Shown piece by piece: positions 34,222 to 42,463 of a stretch of DNA of 64,000 bases; the first letter of the stretch is position 1; each line of letters begins with the position of its first letter. The DNA lies in the NCBI RefSeq assembly GCF_022869785.1, contig NZ_CP094997.1, positions 6,133,001-6,197,000 on the forward strand. The letters are read 5' to 3'. Below the pieces are notes generated by a model. It was not told the DNA's origin, did no database searches, and saw nothing but the letters and a program-made list of their open reading frames with translations. A program made the position numbers and the translations under genes. The stretch is from Dyadobacter chenwenxiniae (GTDB lineage Bacteria > Bacteroidota > Bacteroidia > Cytophagales > Spirosomataceae).

Positions 34222-35487
34222 ATGAAAGAAGGAGAATCCGAAGGCAGCAAAAACTTTGAAGATGGGTGGCTCAAGGCGGCAGAATTAATTCGTTTGGAAG
34301 ACTATACATATGATCTGCCCGACGAAAGGATAGCGAAATACCCGCTTGAAAACCGGGATCAATCGAAGCTTCTGATCTACAAATCCGGTGAAATCGCGCA
34401 TTGGCGCTTCACGGATCTGCCGGAAAATCTGCCTTCCAAAGCGCTTCTTGTATTTAATGATACCAAAGTAATTCCGGCCAGGGCTTATTTTAAAAAGGAG
34501 ACGGGGGCTGTTATCGAAATTCTCCTGCTGCATCCTGAGCTTCCAACGCGTGTGATTAATGATGCAATGCTGGTCAGACATTCGTGTGTTTGGGAGTGCA
34601 TGATTGGGAATAAAAAACGCTGGAAACTAGCAGACATGCTAACCACAAATATTGAAATTAATGGTCAGCAAGTTTGTTTAAGCGTTCATTACGAAGATTA
34701 CGACCAAAATCTGGTTCGGTTAACTTGGGATGGCGACTTCGTGTTTTTGGACATTGTAAAGGCACTTGGCGAAATCCCATTGCCGCCTTACCTGAACCGT
34801 GAAACAGAAGCACGTGATTCTGAAACTTACCAAACCGTCTACGCGCATCATGACGGCGCGGTTGCGGCGCCAACCGCCGGTTTGCATTTTACGCAGGATG
34901 TTTTCAAAAAGCTTGAATCAAAGGGTGTGAAAAAGTCTTTTCTGACGCTCCATGTGGGTGCAGGCACATTTCAGCCCATCAAAGTGAGCTCGGTAACCGA
35001 GCATCGGATGCATTCTGAGCAAGTTGTTTTTTCCAAGCAGTTGATCAATGATCTGCTGGAAAATCTCGAGACGATCGTTCCCGTCGGCACAACATCATTG
35101 CGGTCTTTGGAAAGTTTGTATTGGTTTGGTGTAAAGCTTTTCCGTCGGGAAACGACTGAGTTTTTTATTGAGAAATTATATCCTTATCCATTTAAAGAAG
35201 AGGATCTTCCATCTTCGAGTGAAGCATTGCATTCAATATTAGCCTTCATGGAAGACCATAACCTCGATCATATCATCGGCGAAACAGAAATCTTCATTTT
35301 TCCCGGTTACAAGTTTCGCCTTTGCCAGGGATTGGTAACCAATTTCCACCAACCAGGCTCCACGCTCATTCTCCTGGTCGCCGCCCTTACCGGGCAAGAT
35401 TGGAAGCGCATTTACGCCGAGGCCTTCGAGAATAATTACCGGTTTTTGAGTTATGGAGATTCGTCGTTGCTGTGGAGGAGGGATTGA
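34222..35487 (+). CDS. queA: S-adenosylmethionine:tRNA ribosyltransferase-isomerase
   Basis: A 421-residue QueA that transfers and isomerises the ribosyl moiety of SAM to 7-aminomethyl-deazaguanine in tRNA during queuosine synthesis. Motifs are YDLPDERIAKYPLENRDQSK (about 30-49), LVFNDTKVIPARAYFKK, GEIPLPPYLNRETEARDSETYQTVYA (read in parts), AAPTAGLHFT, LHVGAGTFQPIKV and ATNFHQPGST-like VTNFHQPGSTLILLVAAL. Bacteroidota QueA proteins are longer than the E. coli one, which fits. The first ~24 residues are poorly conserved, so a later start cannot be excluded. Confidence 0.94.
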   Translation: MKEGESEGSKNFEDGWLKAAELIRLEDYTYDLPDERIAKYPLENRDQSKLLIYKSGEIAHWRFTDLPENLPSKALLVFNDTKVIPARAYFKKETGAVIEILLLHPELPTRVINDAMLVRHSCVWECMIGNKKRWKLADMLTTNIEINGQQVCLSVHYEDYDQNLVRLTWDGDFVFLDIVKALGEIPLPPYLNRETEARDSETYQTVYAHHDGAVAAPTAGLHFTQDVFKKLESKGVKKSFLTLHVGAGTFQPIKVSSVTEHRMHSEQVVFSKQLINDLLENLETIVPVGTTSLRSLESLYWFGVKLFRRETTEFFIEKLYPYPFKEEDLPSSSEALHSILAFMEDHNLDHIIGETEIFIFPGYKFRLCQGLVTNFHQPGSTLILLVAALTGQDWKRIYAEAFENNYRFLSYGDSSLLWRRD

Positions 35488-35542
35488 GCTCAGTTTGAAA
35501 ATGCTCGATTTTTGATGTAATTTGTTTTGAAAATCAACCAAT

Positions 35543-36136
35543 ATGGGACACGCACAAATTTCAGAGCAAAAATACACTGTCGGAGAATACCTGGAAATGG
35601 AGGAAAAAAGCGAAATCCGTCACGAATTTTACGATGGAGAGATTTTCGCTATGGCGGGAACTACTATGAACCATAATGACATTGTGGATAATGTTCGCTC
35701 ACTTCTGAAAAAAGTTTTTGTTCCACGAGGATGCCGGGTTTTTGCGGAAAATATAAAAGTTGAAGCCGTTCAAAATTTCTTTTATCCATATCCTGATGTT
35801 ATTGTAGCCTGCGCCAAAGAGGATATAAATGGAACGTATATTGTCAGGTATCCGAGTATATTAGTTGAAGTCTTATCAAAAAGTTCGGCAACTTATGATC
35901 AAGGCTTTAAACTGAGAATGTATAAAGCAATTCCGTCCCTCGAACATTACTTGCTGGTTTCGCAAAACGAATTTTACGTAGAGCTCTACACTCGGACAGA
36001 ACAAAAAAACATCTGGATGAATCAATCATTCGATCAGCCAAGTGACATCATAAAGTTCGACTCCCTAAATTTCGAAATCACACTCTCGGCGATTTATGAA
36101 AACATTGTTTTCGTTTCTGACGAAGAGGCTCTCTAA
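35543..36136 (+). CDS. Uma2-family (DUF820) endonuclease-like protein
   Basis: A 197-residue protein of the Uma2/DUF820 group, a PD-(D/E)XK nuclease fold expanded in cyanobacteria and Bacteroidota. Typical features are YTVGEYLEMEEKSEIRHEFYDGEIFAMAG (read in parts, about 11-39), NHNDIVDNVRSLLKK, FYPYPDVIVAC with the catalytic Asp, ILVEVLSKSSATYDQGFKLRMY and LEHYLLVSQ. Function is not established; a role in mobile elements or defence has been suggested for the family. It ends exactly where the convergent GH43 gene ends. Confidence 0.88.
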   Translation: MGHAQISEQKYTVGEYLEMEEKSEIRHEFYDGEIFAMAGTTMNHNDIVDNVRSLLKKVFVPRGCRVFAENIKVEAVQNFFYPYPDVIVACAKEDINGTYIVRYPSILVEVLSKSSATYDQGFKLRMYKAIPSLEHYLLVSQNEFYVELYTRTEQKNIWMNQSFDQPSDIIKFDSLNFEITLSAIYENIVFVSDEEAL

Positions 36137-37909
36137 TTACTTCACCCCCACAACTTCACTCATTGCCGAAACCCCATTCTCATTAAAAGCCTCAATAGCA
36201 AAGTAATAAGGGACGCCAACATTCAAAGCTCTTAACTCGAATACGTTAGGTTCATCGTTCCAAAACTGGTAAGTCTGATATAGTTTATCCGGTGCAATGC
36301 CCCATAGCACATTGTAGCCGATTACTCCCGGCACTTTTTCCCATTTCAGATCTGCATTCCTGGTGTCATTTTGTCGAACCGCCGAGAAGTTTGCAGGCGT
36401 CTGGGGTGCCCTTCCAAAACCGTTTCCGAAAACGCGGAATTCGCTAATTGCCAGATTTGGTGAAGCGACGTAAATGTGCTCATAACGCACGTAACGTGCT
36501 TTTACGGGCTTTGCTAGCTCAATGTAGGCGCATGGGCGGTCGCGTTTCGGCTCCTGCGTGAGGTCGCTCACAACGTCCCACTTTTTACCATCATCGGAAG
36601 TCAGGATTTTGAATTGCGTGTAAACGATCTCTGGTTTGTTATCGAAAATGTCTGATTTATAATCGGAATAGTCGACCTGAATCGCTTTGATTTCCTGCTC
36701 TTTTTGTAAATCAATGGTCAGCGTTTCGCCGGGTTTATTTTGTTTGGCTGCCCAAAAAGTTCTTGGATTTTCGTCGGTGATCTTCATAGCGGACATTGTA
36801 TCCAAAACCGAGGATGCGACAACTGGTTTTTTGTAAGAAAGCAGCATCCAGCCTGTAAACAATTCATCGCCTTTTCCTTCCCATTTTTTGGTAGTCATTT
36901 TATGTGGAAAATCACCAAATCGAGTGTTAGCGAACATTTGTCCGTCTTTGTCAAAACCAGCGGCATATCTGACGATCCTTCTTTCCATTCCCCAATTGTA
37001 GCCGATCCAGGACGTTCCGGTGTTCCAATAGTTGCCGTAATTATCCTGAAATGTATTCCCATGCCCTGCCCCGGTCGCGAAGCCGCCAGGCTTGTAGGAA
37101 ACCGGGTTGTAAGGCGCGTAAGTGAATGGGCCAAGCGGATCATCGCCTACGTAAGTGCCATTGGCATAAACATTATATTCCGTGCCGGGAGCGCCATATT
37201 GCAAGTAATATTTCCCATTATGCTTGGTCATCCACGCACCTTCCGTGAATGGTTTGAAGGGATCTGAATGGTTTGGGCCGAAGCGTTCCCAGCCGTGTTC
37301 GTATTGATTTAACCAAAACATGGCTTTGTATTGATCTTTGAAAGCCAGTTTTTTGCTATGGTCGAGCTCGGCGCCGAAAATCGGATAAACATTGGACGAG
37401 CCCCAATACATGAACCATCTGTCCGTGTCAGGGTCGTGATAAATGGCTGGATCCCAGGGGCCAATATCTTTTGGCAAGCGTGGCGTCCAGCGGTTATAAA
37501 ATTCCCAAATTCCCTTTTCCGGCGCAACAGAATAAAGGATCGGCCGCGATTCAAAAGTGGATTGGAACAAAAAAAGCGTGTCCCGCACGGAGACAGCGGC
37601 AGGGGCGCACATATCTTCAAAAGGCCAGCGGTTTGCGGTCAGATATTTCCAGTTGATCATGTCTTTGGAATGCCAATAACCGCCCTGAATCGTCACAAAC
37701 ATGTAATAATCACTTCCTTTTCCCGAAACTTTGTGGTTAATGATCACCGGATCAGCGCCGGACCGGTAACTTATTTTTTCATTCAATTGCTCAAAATTGT
37801 ATTTGTAATCAATGTCCATTGGATTACAAAAGGTCGTTTGGGCAATTGAGAAGTGTGAAATGACGACAAAGAATGTGCAGCAGATGGCTCGTAAAATGTA
37901 TTTAATCAT
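36137..37909 (-). CDS. Glycoside hydrolase family 43 protein with F5/8 type C and Fn3-like domains
   Basis: A 590-residue secreted glycosidase from the ATG at 37909, which starts directly with a signal peptide (MIKYILRAICCTFFVVISHF, then SIAQ). The frame is open to 38023, only 5 bases from tyrS, and the extra 38 residues do not look natural. The GH43 five-bladed propeller occupies about 25-330, with the catalytic-base Asp region SGADPVI, then GPWDPAIYHDPDTDRWFMYWG. A discoidin/F5-8 C domain follows at about 370-500 (ITDENPRTFWAA, VKARYVRYEHIYV, AISEFRVFGNG) and an Fn3-like domain at about 505-590. It probably attacks arabinose- or xylose-containing polysaccharide. Confidence 0.87.
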   Translation of the reverse strand: MIKYILRAICCTFFVVISHFSIAQTTFCNPMDIDYKYNFEQLNEKISYRSGADPVIINHKVSGKGSDYYMFVTIQGGYWHSKDMINWKYLTANRWPFEDMCAPAAVSVRDTLFLFQSTFESRPILYSVAPEKGIWEFYNRWTPRLPKDIGPWDPAIYHDPDTDRWFMYWGSSNVYPIFGAELDHSKKLAFKDQYKAMFWLNQYEHGWERFGPNHSDPFKPFTEGAWMTKHNGKYYLQYGAPGTEYNVYANGTYVGDDPLGPFTYAPYNPVSYKPGGFATGAGHGNTFQDNYGNYWNTGTSWIGYNWGMERRIVRYAAGFDKDGQMFANTRFGDFPHKMTTKKWEGKGDELFTGWMLLSYKKPVVASSVLDTMSAMKITDENPRTFWAAKQNKPGETLTIDLQKEQEIKAIQVDYSDYKSDIFDNKPEIVYTQFKILTSDDGKKWDVVSDLTQEPKRDRPCAYIELAKPVKARYVRYEHIYVASPNLAISEFRVFGNGFGRAPQTPANFSAVRQNDTRNADLKWEKVPGVIGYNVLWGIAPDKLYQTYQFWNDEPNVFELRALNVGVPYYFAIEAFNENGVSAMSEVVGVK

Positions 37910-37986
37910 CAGTATGTGCGGTTTGAATGCAGGAAAATCTTTTAATGATGCTAAAATAGGCGCTTTCCCGGTAAACTGATAACCTT

Positions 37987-37994
37987 TACCTTTG
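37987..37994 (+). promoter_or_regulatory. Possible -7 element for tyrS
   Basis: TACCTTTG matches TAnnTTTG, 34 bases before the tyrS ATG. A weak TTTC lies about 20 bases upstream (37964). The placement would give a short leader of roughly 25-30 bases. Confidence 0.45.
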
Positions 37995-38028
37995 CGCTTC
38001 GATTTTGAAATAAGAAACACCATTCATA

Positions 38029-39333
38029 ATGACGATTGATTTTGTTGAAGAACTGCGCTGGCGCGGAATGCTTCATGATATGATGCCCGGAACGCATGAG
38101 CAACTGAAAAAAGAAATGACGGCCGGCTACATTGGTTTTGATCCGACAGCGTCATCGTTACACATTGGTAACCTGGCCACAATCATGCTTTTGGTTCACT
38201 TCCAACGCGCTGGCCATAAGCCTTTTGCACTGATTGGCGGCGCAACCGGGATGATCGGTGATCCGTCATTTAAAGCATCGGAACGATCATTTTTGGATGA
38301 AGACACATTGCGGATCAATCAGGAAGGCATTCGCAAGCAATTGGAACAATTCCTTGATTTTGACTGCGGCGAGAATTCAGCCGAAATGGTTAATAATTAT
38401 GATTGGTTCAAGGATATTGGCTTTCTGCAATTCCTACGCGATGCAGGCAAGTTTTTGAGTGTCAATTACATGATGTCCAAAGATTCGGTTAAAAAGCGTT
38501 TGGAAACGGGCATTTCATTCACTGAATTTTCTTACCAATTGCTGCAAGGCTACGATTTTTATCATTTATATAAAAACAAAAATATCCGCTTGCAAATGGG
38601 CGGCTCCGATCAGTGGGGCAACATTACAACCGGAACCGAGATCATCCGCCGCAAGGAAGGCGACGAAGAAGGCTATTTCAAGGCCTATGCATTAACAACG
38701 CCGCTTTTGACGAAATCAGATGGTTCTAAATTCGGCAAAAGCGAAGGCGGAAACATTTGGCTGGACGCTGAAAAGACGTCTCCATACGAATTTTACCAAT
38801 TCTGGCTCAACCAGTCCGATGAGGATTTGCCGCGTTATTTGCGGGTTTTTTCTTTCAAAAATAAAGAGGAAATCGAAGAATTAGAGACAAGCCACGCCGC
38901 CGAGCCGCATTTGCGGATCATGCAAAAAGCGTTGGCATCCGAGCTTACAATCCGCATTCACTCGGAACGCGCATATCAAACCGTTTTAAAAGCATCAGAA
39001 GTGCTTTTCGGCAAAGCAACGCTCGAAACTTTGCAAAGCATCGAAGCCGATGAATTCGACACAATCTTCGCTGGCGTGCCGCAAACTGAGATTTCAAGGC
39101 AAGAATGGAGTGAAGCTGCTAACATTACGGATTTAATCTCGACTGTTACGAAATCTGAAATTTACGCATCGAAAGGTGAGGCCCGGAGAGCGATTCAGCA
39201 GAATGCGGTAAGTGTTAATAAGATAAAAGTAACTTCTGCTGAGCAGGCTTTGAGTGATTTTAGTTTGCTGCAAGATCGGTTTTTGTTGGTTTCGAAAGGG
39301 AAGAAGAATCATTTGGTTAGGATAAAAGATTAG
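38029..39333 (+). CDS. tyrS: Tyrosyl-tRNA synthetase
   Basis: A 434-residue class I aminoacyl-tRNA synthetase that charges tRNA-Tyr. The HIGH-like motif is SSLHIGNLATIMLLVHFQRAG-type (SSLHIGN, about 44-50). Tyrosine-binding residues are in LLQGYDFYHLYKNK and MGGSDQWGNITTGTE, and the KMSKS-like loop is KFGKSEGGNIWLD (about 236-248). A C-terminal S4 RNA-binding domain follows (SKGEARRAIQQNAVSVN). Full length. Downstream lies a long perfect palindrome. Confidence 0.97.
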   Translation: MTIDFVEELRWRGMLHDMMPGTHEQLKKEMTAGYIGFDPTASSLHIGNLATIMLLVHFQRAGHKPFALIGGATGMIGDPSFKASERSFLDEDTLRINQEGIRKQLEQFLDFDCGENSAEMVNNYDWFKDIGFLQFLRDAGKFLSVNYMMSKDSVKKRLETGISFTEFSYQLLQGYDFYHLYKNKNIRLQMGGSDQWGNITTGTEIIRRKEGDEEGYFKAYALTTPLLTKSDGSKFGKSEGGNIWLDAEKTSPYEFYQFWLNQSDEDLPRYLRVFSFKNKEEIEELETSHAAEPHLRIMQKALASELTIRIHSERAYQTVLKASEVLFGKATLETLQSIEADEFDTIFAGVPQTEISRQEWSEAANITDLISTVTKSEIYASKGEARRAIQQNAVSVNKIKVTSAEQALSDFSLLQDRFLLVSKGKKNHLVRIKD

Positions 39334-39376
39334 AATAGGGAAATAGCTGTTGGTAAGGTGAGGTTTTGAAGTAAGA

Positions 39377-39411
39377 AAGACTTCCCAAGTCTTCAAGACT
39401 TGGGAAGTCTT
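39377..39411. repeat. 35-bp perfect palindrome, copy 1
   Basis: AAGACTTCCCAAGTCTT (39377-39393), one base C, then AAGACTTGGGAAGTCTT (39395-39411). The arms are perfect reverse complements and each arm is itself a hairpin (AAGACTT-ccc-AAGTCTT). An almost identical copy occurs at 42421-42454. This copy lies 43 bases past tyrS, where it could terminate transcription. Confidence 0.93.
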
Positions 39412-39498
39412 AGTAACCGCATTAGGTTTAGATTTCCAGTCCTAAAACAAATTTAATGTTCGGTTTGACTGATTTTCATACACAATTAATATCTTTGA

Positions 39499-39708
39499 AT
39501 GCCAAAGTCATTTGATTCGATTGAAGAGGCATTTGCCTGGTTTTTGGAAAACATTTATAAAAACTTGCCACCTGAGGAAAAGAAGGGTGAGTTGGTGATG
39601 GCTTGGCGCAATTTCACTCACAAACAGGGTATATCCCAGAAGAGGATGATTTCTATCTTGAAGCGATTCGGATTTGAGGTCAATATTTCTGTGACTTATA
39701 AAAAGTAA
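39499..39708 (+). CDS. Small protein of unknown function
   Basis: A 69-residue protein starting MPKSFDSIEEAFAWFLENIY. It is charged and helical, with KGELVMAWRNFTHKQGISQK and RMISILKRFGFEVNIS in the second half. The latter looks like a possible small helix-turn-helix, but I do not recognise the family. It lies in a short accessory stretch between tyrS and vapBC. Codon usage looks like coding sequence; being real is probable but not certain. Confidence 0.5.
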   Translation: MPKSFDSIEEAFAWFLENIYKNLPPEEKKGELVMAWRNFTHKQGISQKRMISILKRFGFEVNISVTYKK

Positions 39709-39772
39709 AATTTTTTGCCCAAATTTTGTATGAAAAACATAAATAAATTATCAACTATATCCACTATGTCAA

Positions 39773-40042
39773 ATGTTTATCAACGCAAAATCTGCAAATG
39801 CTCAAAATACTCTTTCAGAAGCAGAGGCCCAAATGCTAATGCAGCAGCACGAAACTGTTAAGGAGTTTTTCCGAAGAGATAGCAGTGTAGAAATAGTCAA
39901 CTCGCTAAACACCTTGGTAGAAACCTTTTTATTTGCCGAAGACTTAGACAATGTAACTCCGGAAATGCGCGTGCACATTGCAAATCAGCTGCGCGTAGTA
40001 ACATTGATAACCGAATTGGGTGAGATGATGGTTAAATGCTAA
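39773..40042 (+). CDS. Small protein of unknown function
   Basis: An 89-residue acidic, helical protein (NTLSEAEAQMLMQQHETVKE, then SSVEIVNSLNTLVETFLFAE). I do not recognise a family. No signal peptide or membrane segment is present. An upstream ATG in another frame (39730) opens a short reading frame that overlaps this one, so a frameshift at the 5' end is possible. It is followed by the nested hairpin element at 40075. Confidence 0.45.
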   Translation: MFINAKSANAQNTLSEAEAQMLMQQHETVKEFFRRDSSVEIVNSLNTLVETFLFAEDLDNVTPEMRVHIANQLRVVTLITELGEMMVKC

Positions 40043-40074
40043 AATGAATGTGTTTCTACATGTCTGAACTTTCA

Positions 40075-40224
40075 AGGAGGCTCCGCCGGAGCCAAAATTG
40101 CTAATCCAAATTGTGTCTATAAACAGGGAATCCCTCTGGGATTTCGATTAACAAAGTTCCGGAGGAACAACCTGTTTCTAGCAATAACGTTATATAACGA
40201 GCGTGGCTCCAGCAGGAGCCTCCT
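40075..40224. repeat. 150-bp nested inverted-repeat element
   Basis: The outer arms AGGAGGCTCC (40075-40084) and GGAGCCTCCT (40215-40224) are perfect complements. Inside them pair ATTGCTA (40097-40103) with TAGCAAT (40179-40185) and AAACAGG (40121-40127) with CCTGTTT (40171-40177). Within that lie two small hairpins: AATCCC-tct-GGGATT (40129-40143) and GTTCC-gga-GGAAC (40156-40168). The outer arms can also fold alone (GGCTCCG-c-CGGAGCC at 40079; GGCTCC-agca-GGAGCC at 40205). The 343-base gap from 40043 to 40386 holds this element and nothing else I recognise. Confidence 0.88.
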
Positions 40225-40386
40225 GATTTATTCCTTACCGAAAAAAAGACGAGTAATGCCGATCATTCACTCTGCATGAATTTGATCTGGCGAAATGCTA
40301 TATTGGAAAACAATTAGCATATCACTTGGCCGAATTTATAAAGCCAATCAGCTGTTTAAATGTTGTTGTCAACTTAATAGAAATCT

Positions 40387-40620
40387 ATGCTACACACAAT
40401 CACGATAGAAACAAAAGACGAGACCGAATTTGGGCAAATCAAGGATTTGGCAAAAAACTTAGGTGTTCCATTCAGAGAGTCGCATCAAAAGCTACTTAGC
40501 AAAGAGGAACAGTTGCAATTGCTCAACCAACTATCTTGGGAAGGCGATGAAACTGGCGACGAGCTCAATGCAATGATTTATGGTGCAAGACGATCCAGTT
40601 TACGGGATGTTGAACTCTAA
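40387..40620 (+). CDS. Putative antitoxin of VapC
   Basis: A 77-residue protein (MLHTITIETKDETEFGQIKD...) immediately upstream of and overlapping the PIN toxin by 14 bases. Short, acidic and helical, with LAKNLGVPFRESHQKLLSKE and a C-terminal arm ending GARRSSLRDVEL that would fit a toxin-binding tail. The DNA-binding fold is unclear, so the assignment rests mainly on gene arrangement. Confidence 0.75.
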   Translation: MLHTITIETKDETEFGQIKDLAKNLGVPFRESHQKLLSKEEQLQLLNQLSWEGDETGDELNAMIYGARRSSLRDVEL

Positions 40621-41029
40621 TCACTTTTTGCTGGACACCAATATTTGTATTCATGCGCTTAAAAGCGACTTCGGTATTAAACAAAAGATAGGTGAAGTTG
40701 GAATTGACTCGTGTTTTCTGTCCGAGGTAAATATTGCAGAGTTATTGTTTGGTGTTGAAAACAGCGCCGAACATCGCCGTCAGTTGAACCGGCAGCAATT
40801 TGAAAGCTTTCAAGGAATATTTAAAGGCAGAATTTTACAGATTAGCGATGTTTTGCACGAATATGCTCGGCAGAAAACGAATCTTCGAAGAATGGGAAAG
40901 CCAATTGACGATTTTGATTTGTTAATTGGATGTACGGCTGTCGTTCATAATTTAATCCTCGTAACGCGAAACACCCGACACTTTGTGAATATGCCGGGTA
41001 TTCAGCTTCAAAATTGGATCGATCAATAG
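40607..41029 (+). CDS. vapC: VapC-like PIN-domain toxin
   Basis: A 140-residue PIN ribonuclease from the ATG at 40607. I chose that start because it places FLLDTNICIHALK near the N-terminus as in VapC; an ATG at 40580 would add nine residues. Acidic site residues are seen in LLDTN, VNIAELLFGVE and PIDDFDLLIGCTAVVHN, followed by ILVTRNTRHFVNMPGI, the classic VapC ending. It should cleave tRNA or other RNA when unbound. It is translationally coupled to the upstream antitoxin and ends two bases before the convergent phosphoesterase gene. Confidence 0.9.
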   Translation: MLNSNHFLLDTNICIHALKSDFGIKQKIGEVGIDSCFLSEVNIAELLFGVENSAEHRRQLNRQQFESFQGIFKGRILQISDVLHEYARQKTNLRRMGKPIDDFDLLIGCTAVVHNLILVTRNTRHFVNMPGIQLQNWIDQ

Positions 41030-41030
41030 A

Positions 41031-41846
41031 TCACGACTTCCCCGTAAAACTATTCAAAACCGGCGCAGCGGTAGGATTATACTGATATGATTGCCAGGTG
41101 TGATCTTCATAAATTTCCACAATCCGGTAACCTTTATAAGTCGTTCCCCAATTGCCACCGAAGTGCCCGTCAAAGAAATAGGGCTTCTTTCCGTAGATTT
41201 TTGTACTGTCCTGGTCGTGGTCGTGGCCGTTGAAGATGGCTTTGATGTTGGGGGTGTTTTCAAAAAGCTCAATCACTTCCTTGCAATCAATTCCGTTGAC
41301 GGTCCATTTGGCGGGCGTGATGTGCAGGAACACGAAAATTCCTTTTTTATCACTGTATTTGGCGATTTCGCTTTTGAGCCACTTGGCATCCGGGCACACG
41401 TATTCGCCTTTTTCGTTGGACGTGTCGCCGATGACGAATGCATATTCACCTTTTGCAAAACTATGGTTTGTGGGATAGCCCCAAGTGCTTTGCCACACGT
41501 CCAAACCAACCTTATCGTGATTTCCGCGACTTACATAAAACGGCACACTGACGTTGCTGATCGTATTTTTGAAATCATATAACAATGTCGGATCGTCGTG
41601 AATGAGGTCGCCGTTGAAGAATAGAAAATCGACGCCTTTTTGCATTTTCTCGCGATTTACCCAACTGATCAAGTCCGTATGGAATGTTTTGAAATCGGTG
41701 TCAGGCTGTCCATAATGTCCGTCGGAAGCGACGATAAACCGCATCGAGATCCTGGGAGGCACATTGCTTTCTTCCGGTTTGGATATAAATGAAAGGGCTG
41801 GCAACGCGGGTAAAAGTTTGAGGAAAGAGCGGCGTTTGAATGTCAT
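41031..41846 (-). CDS. Exported metallophosphoesterase
   Basis: A 271-residue calcineurin-like phosphoesterase. The N-terminus (TFKRRSFLKLLPALPALSF) is a Tat-type twin-arginine signal. Dimetal-site motifs appear in order: ASDGHYGQ (D-x-H), FNGDLIHDD (GD), VSRGNHDKVG (GNHD), FLHITP and NGHDHDQ. It probably hydrolyses a phosphoester in the periplasm; the substrate is unknown. The C-terminus is a short beta-rich tail. Convergent with vapC. Confidence 0.9.
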   Translation of the reverse strand: MTFKRRSFLKLLPALPALSFISKPEESNVPPRISMRFIVASDGHYGQPDTDFKTFHTDLISWVNREKMQKGVDFLFFNGDLIHDDPTLLYDFKNTISNVSVPFYVSRGNHDKVGLDVWQSTWGYPTNHSFAKGEYAFVIGDTSNEKGEYVCPDAKWLKSEIAKYSDKKGIFVFLHITPAKWTVNGIDCKEVIELFENTPNIKAIFNGHDHDQDSTKIYGKKPYFFDGHFGGNWGTTYKGYRIVEIYEDHTWQSYQYNPTAAPVLNSFTGKS

Positions 41847-41966
41847 TGGATCGTTCAGGTTTGGGTCGTTTTGGGGTGGTTATATTATTCCAAAAATAGT
41901 TATTAGCGAATGATATTTTCTTTATTCTTGCACCTTGTTAAGAATATTTAATATAAAATTCAATTC

Positions 41967-42422
41967 ATGGATCGCTTAATCCTGCAAAAAGCAGCGTCTT
42001 ATTGTGCTTATCAGGAAAGGACGCAAGATGAGGTGAGACAGCGCCTGAAAAAGTGGAATGTGTGGGGTGATGAAGCCGACGAGCTCATTGCGGAGCTGAT
42101 TTCGATGAATTATTTGAGTGAAGAACGCTTTGCGAAAACCTATGCAGGAGGAAAATTTCGCATCAAAAACTGGGGCCGGATGAAGATCAGGCAGGAGCTG
42201 AATCGCCGCGGACTCAGTCAGTATAGCATTGAAAAAGGGATGGGGGAGATTGAGGATAAGGCGTATGTGGAAGGGTTGAAGGCGCTTCTAGAGAAGAAGA
42301 GAAATCTGCTTGTGAAAACGGAAAATGATCCTTTTAAACTGAAACAGAAATTGGTGAGGTTTGCGCTAGGGAAGGGTTACGAGAGTGAGTTGATTTGGAA
42401 GACTGTTGAAGAGTTGGAATAG
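41967..42422 (+). CDS. recX: RecX-family regulator
   Basis: A 151-residue RecX protein, a modulator of RecA filaments. The tandem three-helix repeats are visible: RLILQKAASYCAYQERTQDE, then MNYLSEERFAKTYAGGKFR and IRQELNRRGLSQYSIEKG, ending FALGKGYESELIWKTVEEL. Length is normal for Bacteroidota. recA is not adjacent in this window. Its TAG stop overlaps the first two bases of the second palindrome copy. Confidence 0.9.
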   Translation: MDRLILQKAASYCAYQERTQDEVRQRLKKWNVWGDEADELIAELISMNYLSEERFAKTYAGGKFRIKNWGRMKIRQELNRRGLSQYSIEKGMGEIEDKAYVEGLKALLEKKRNLLVKTENDPFKLKQKLVRFALGKGYESELIWKTVEELE

Positions 42423-42454
42423 ACTTCCCAAGTCTTTAAGACTTGGGAAGTCTT
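42421..42454. repeat. Palindrome, copy 2 of the AAGACTTCCC element
   Basis: AGACTTCCCAAGTCTT (42421-42436), one T, then AAGACTTGGGAAGTCTT (42438-42454). It matches the copy at 39377-39411 apart from the spacer base and the first base. It starts inside the recX stop codon and lies between convergent recX and nrdB, so it can also serve as a bidirectional terminator. Confidence 0.93.
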
Positions 42455-42463
42455 CGCCGTAAA

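Noticed and set aside
36740..37849. Two plus-strand open frames of over 170 residues opposite the GH43 gene
   Set aside because: Antisense shadows of a long, well-supported glycosidase gene; the translations have no recognisable motifs.
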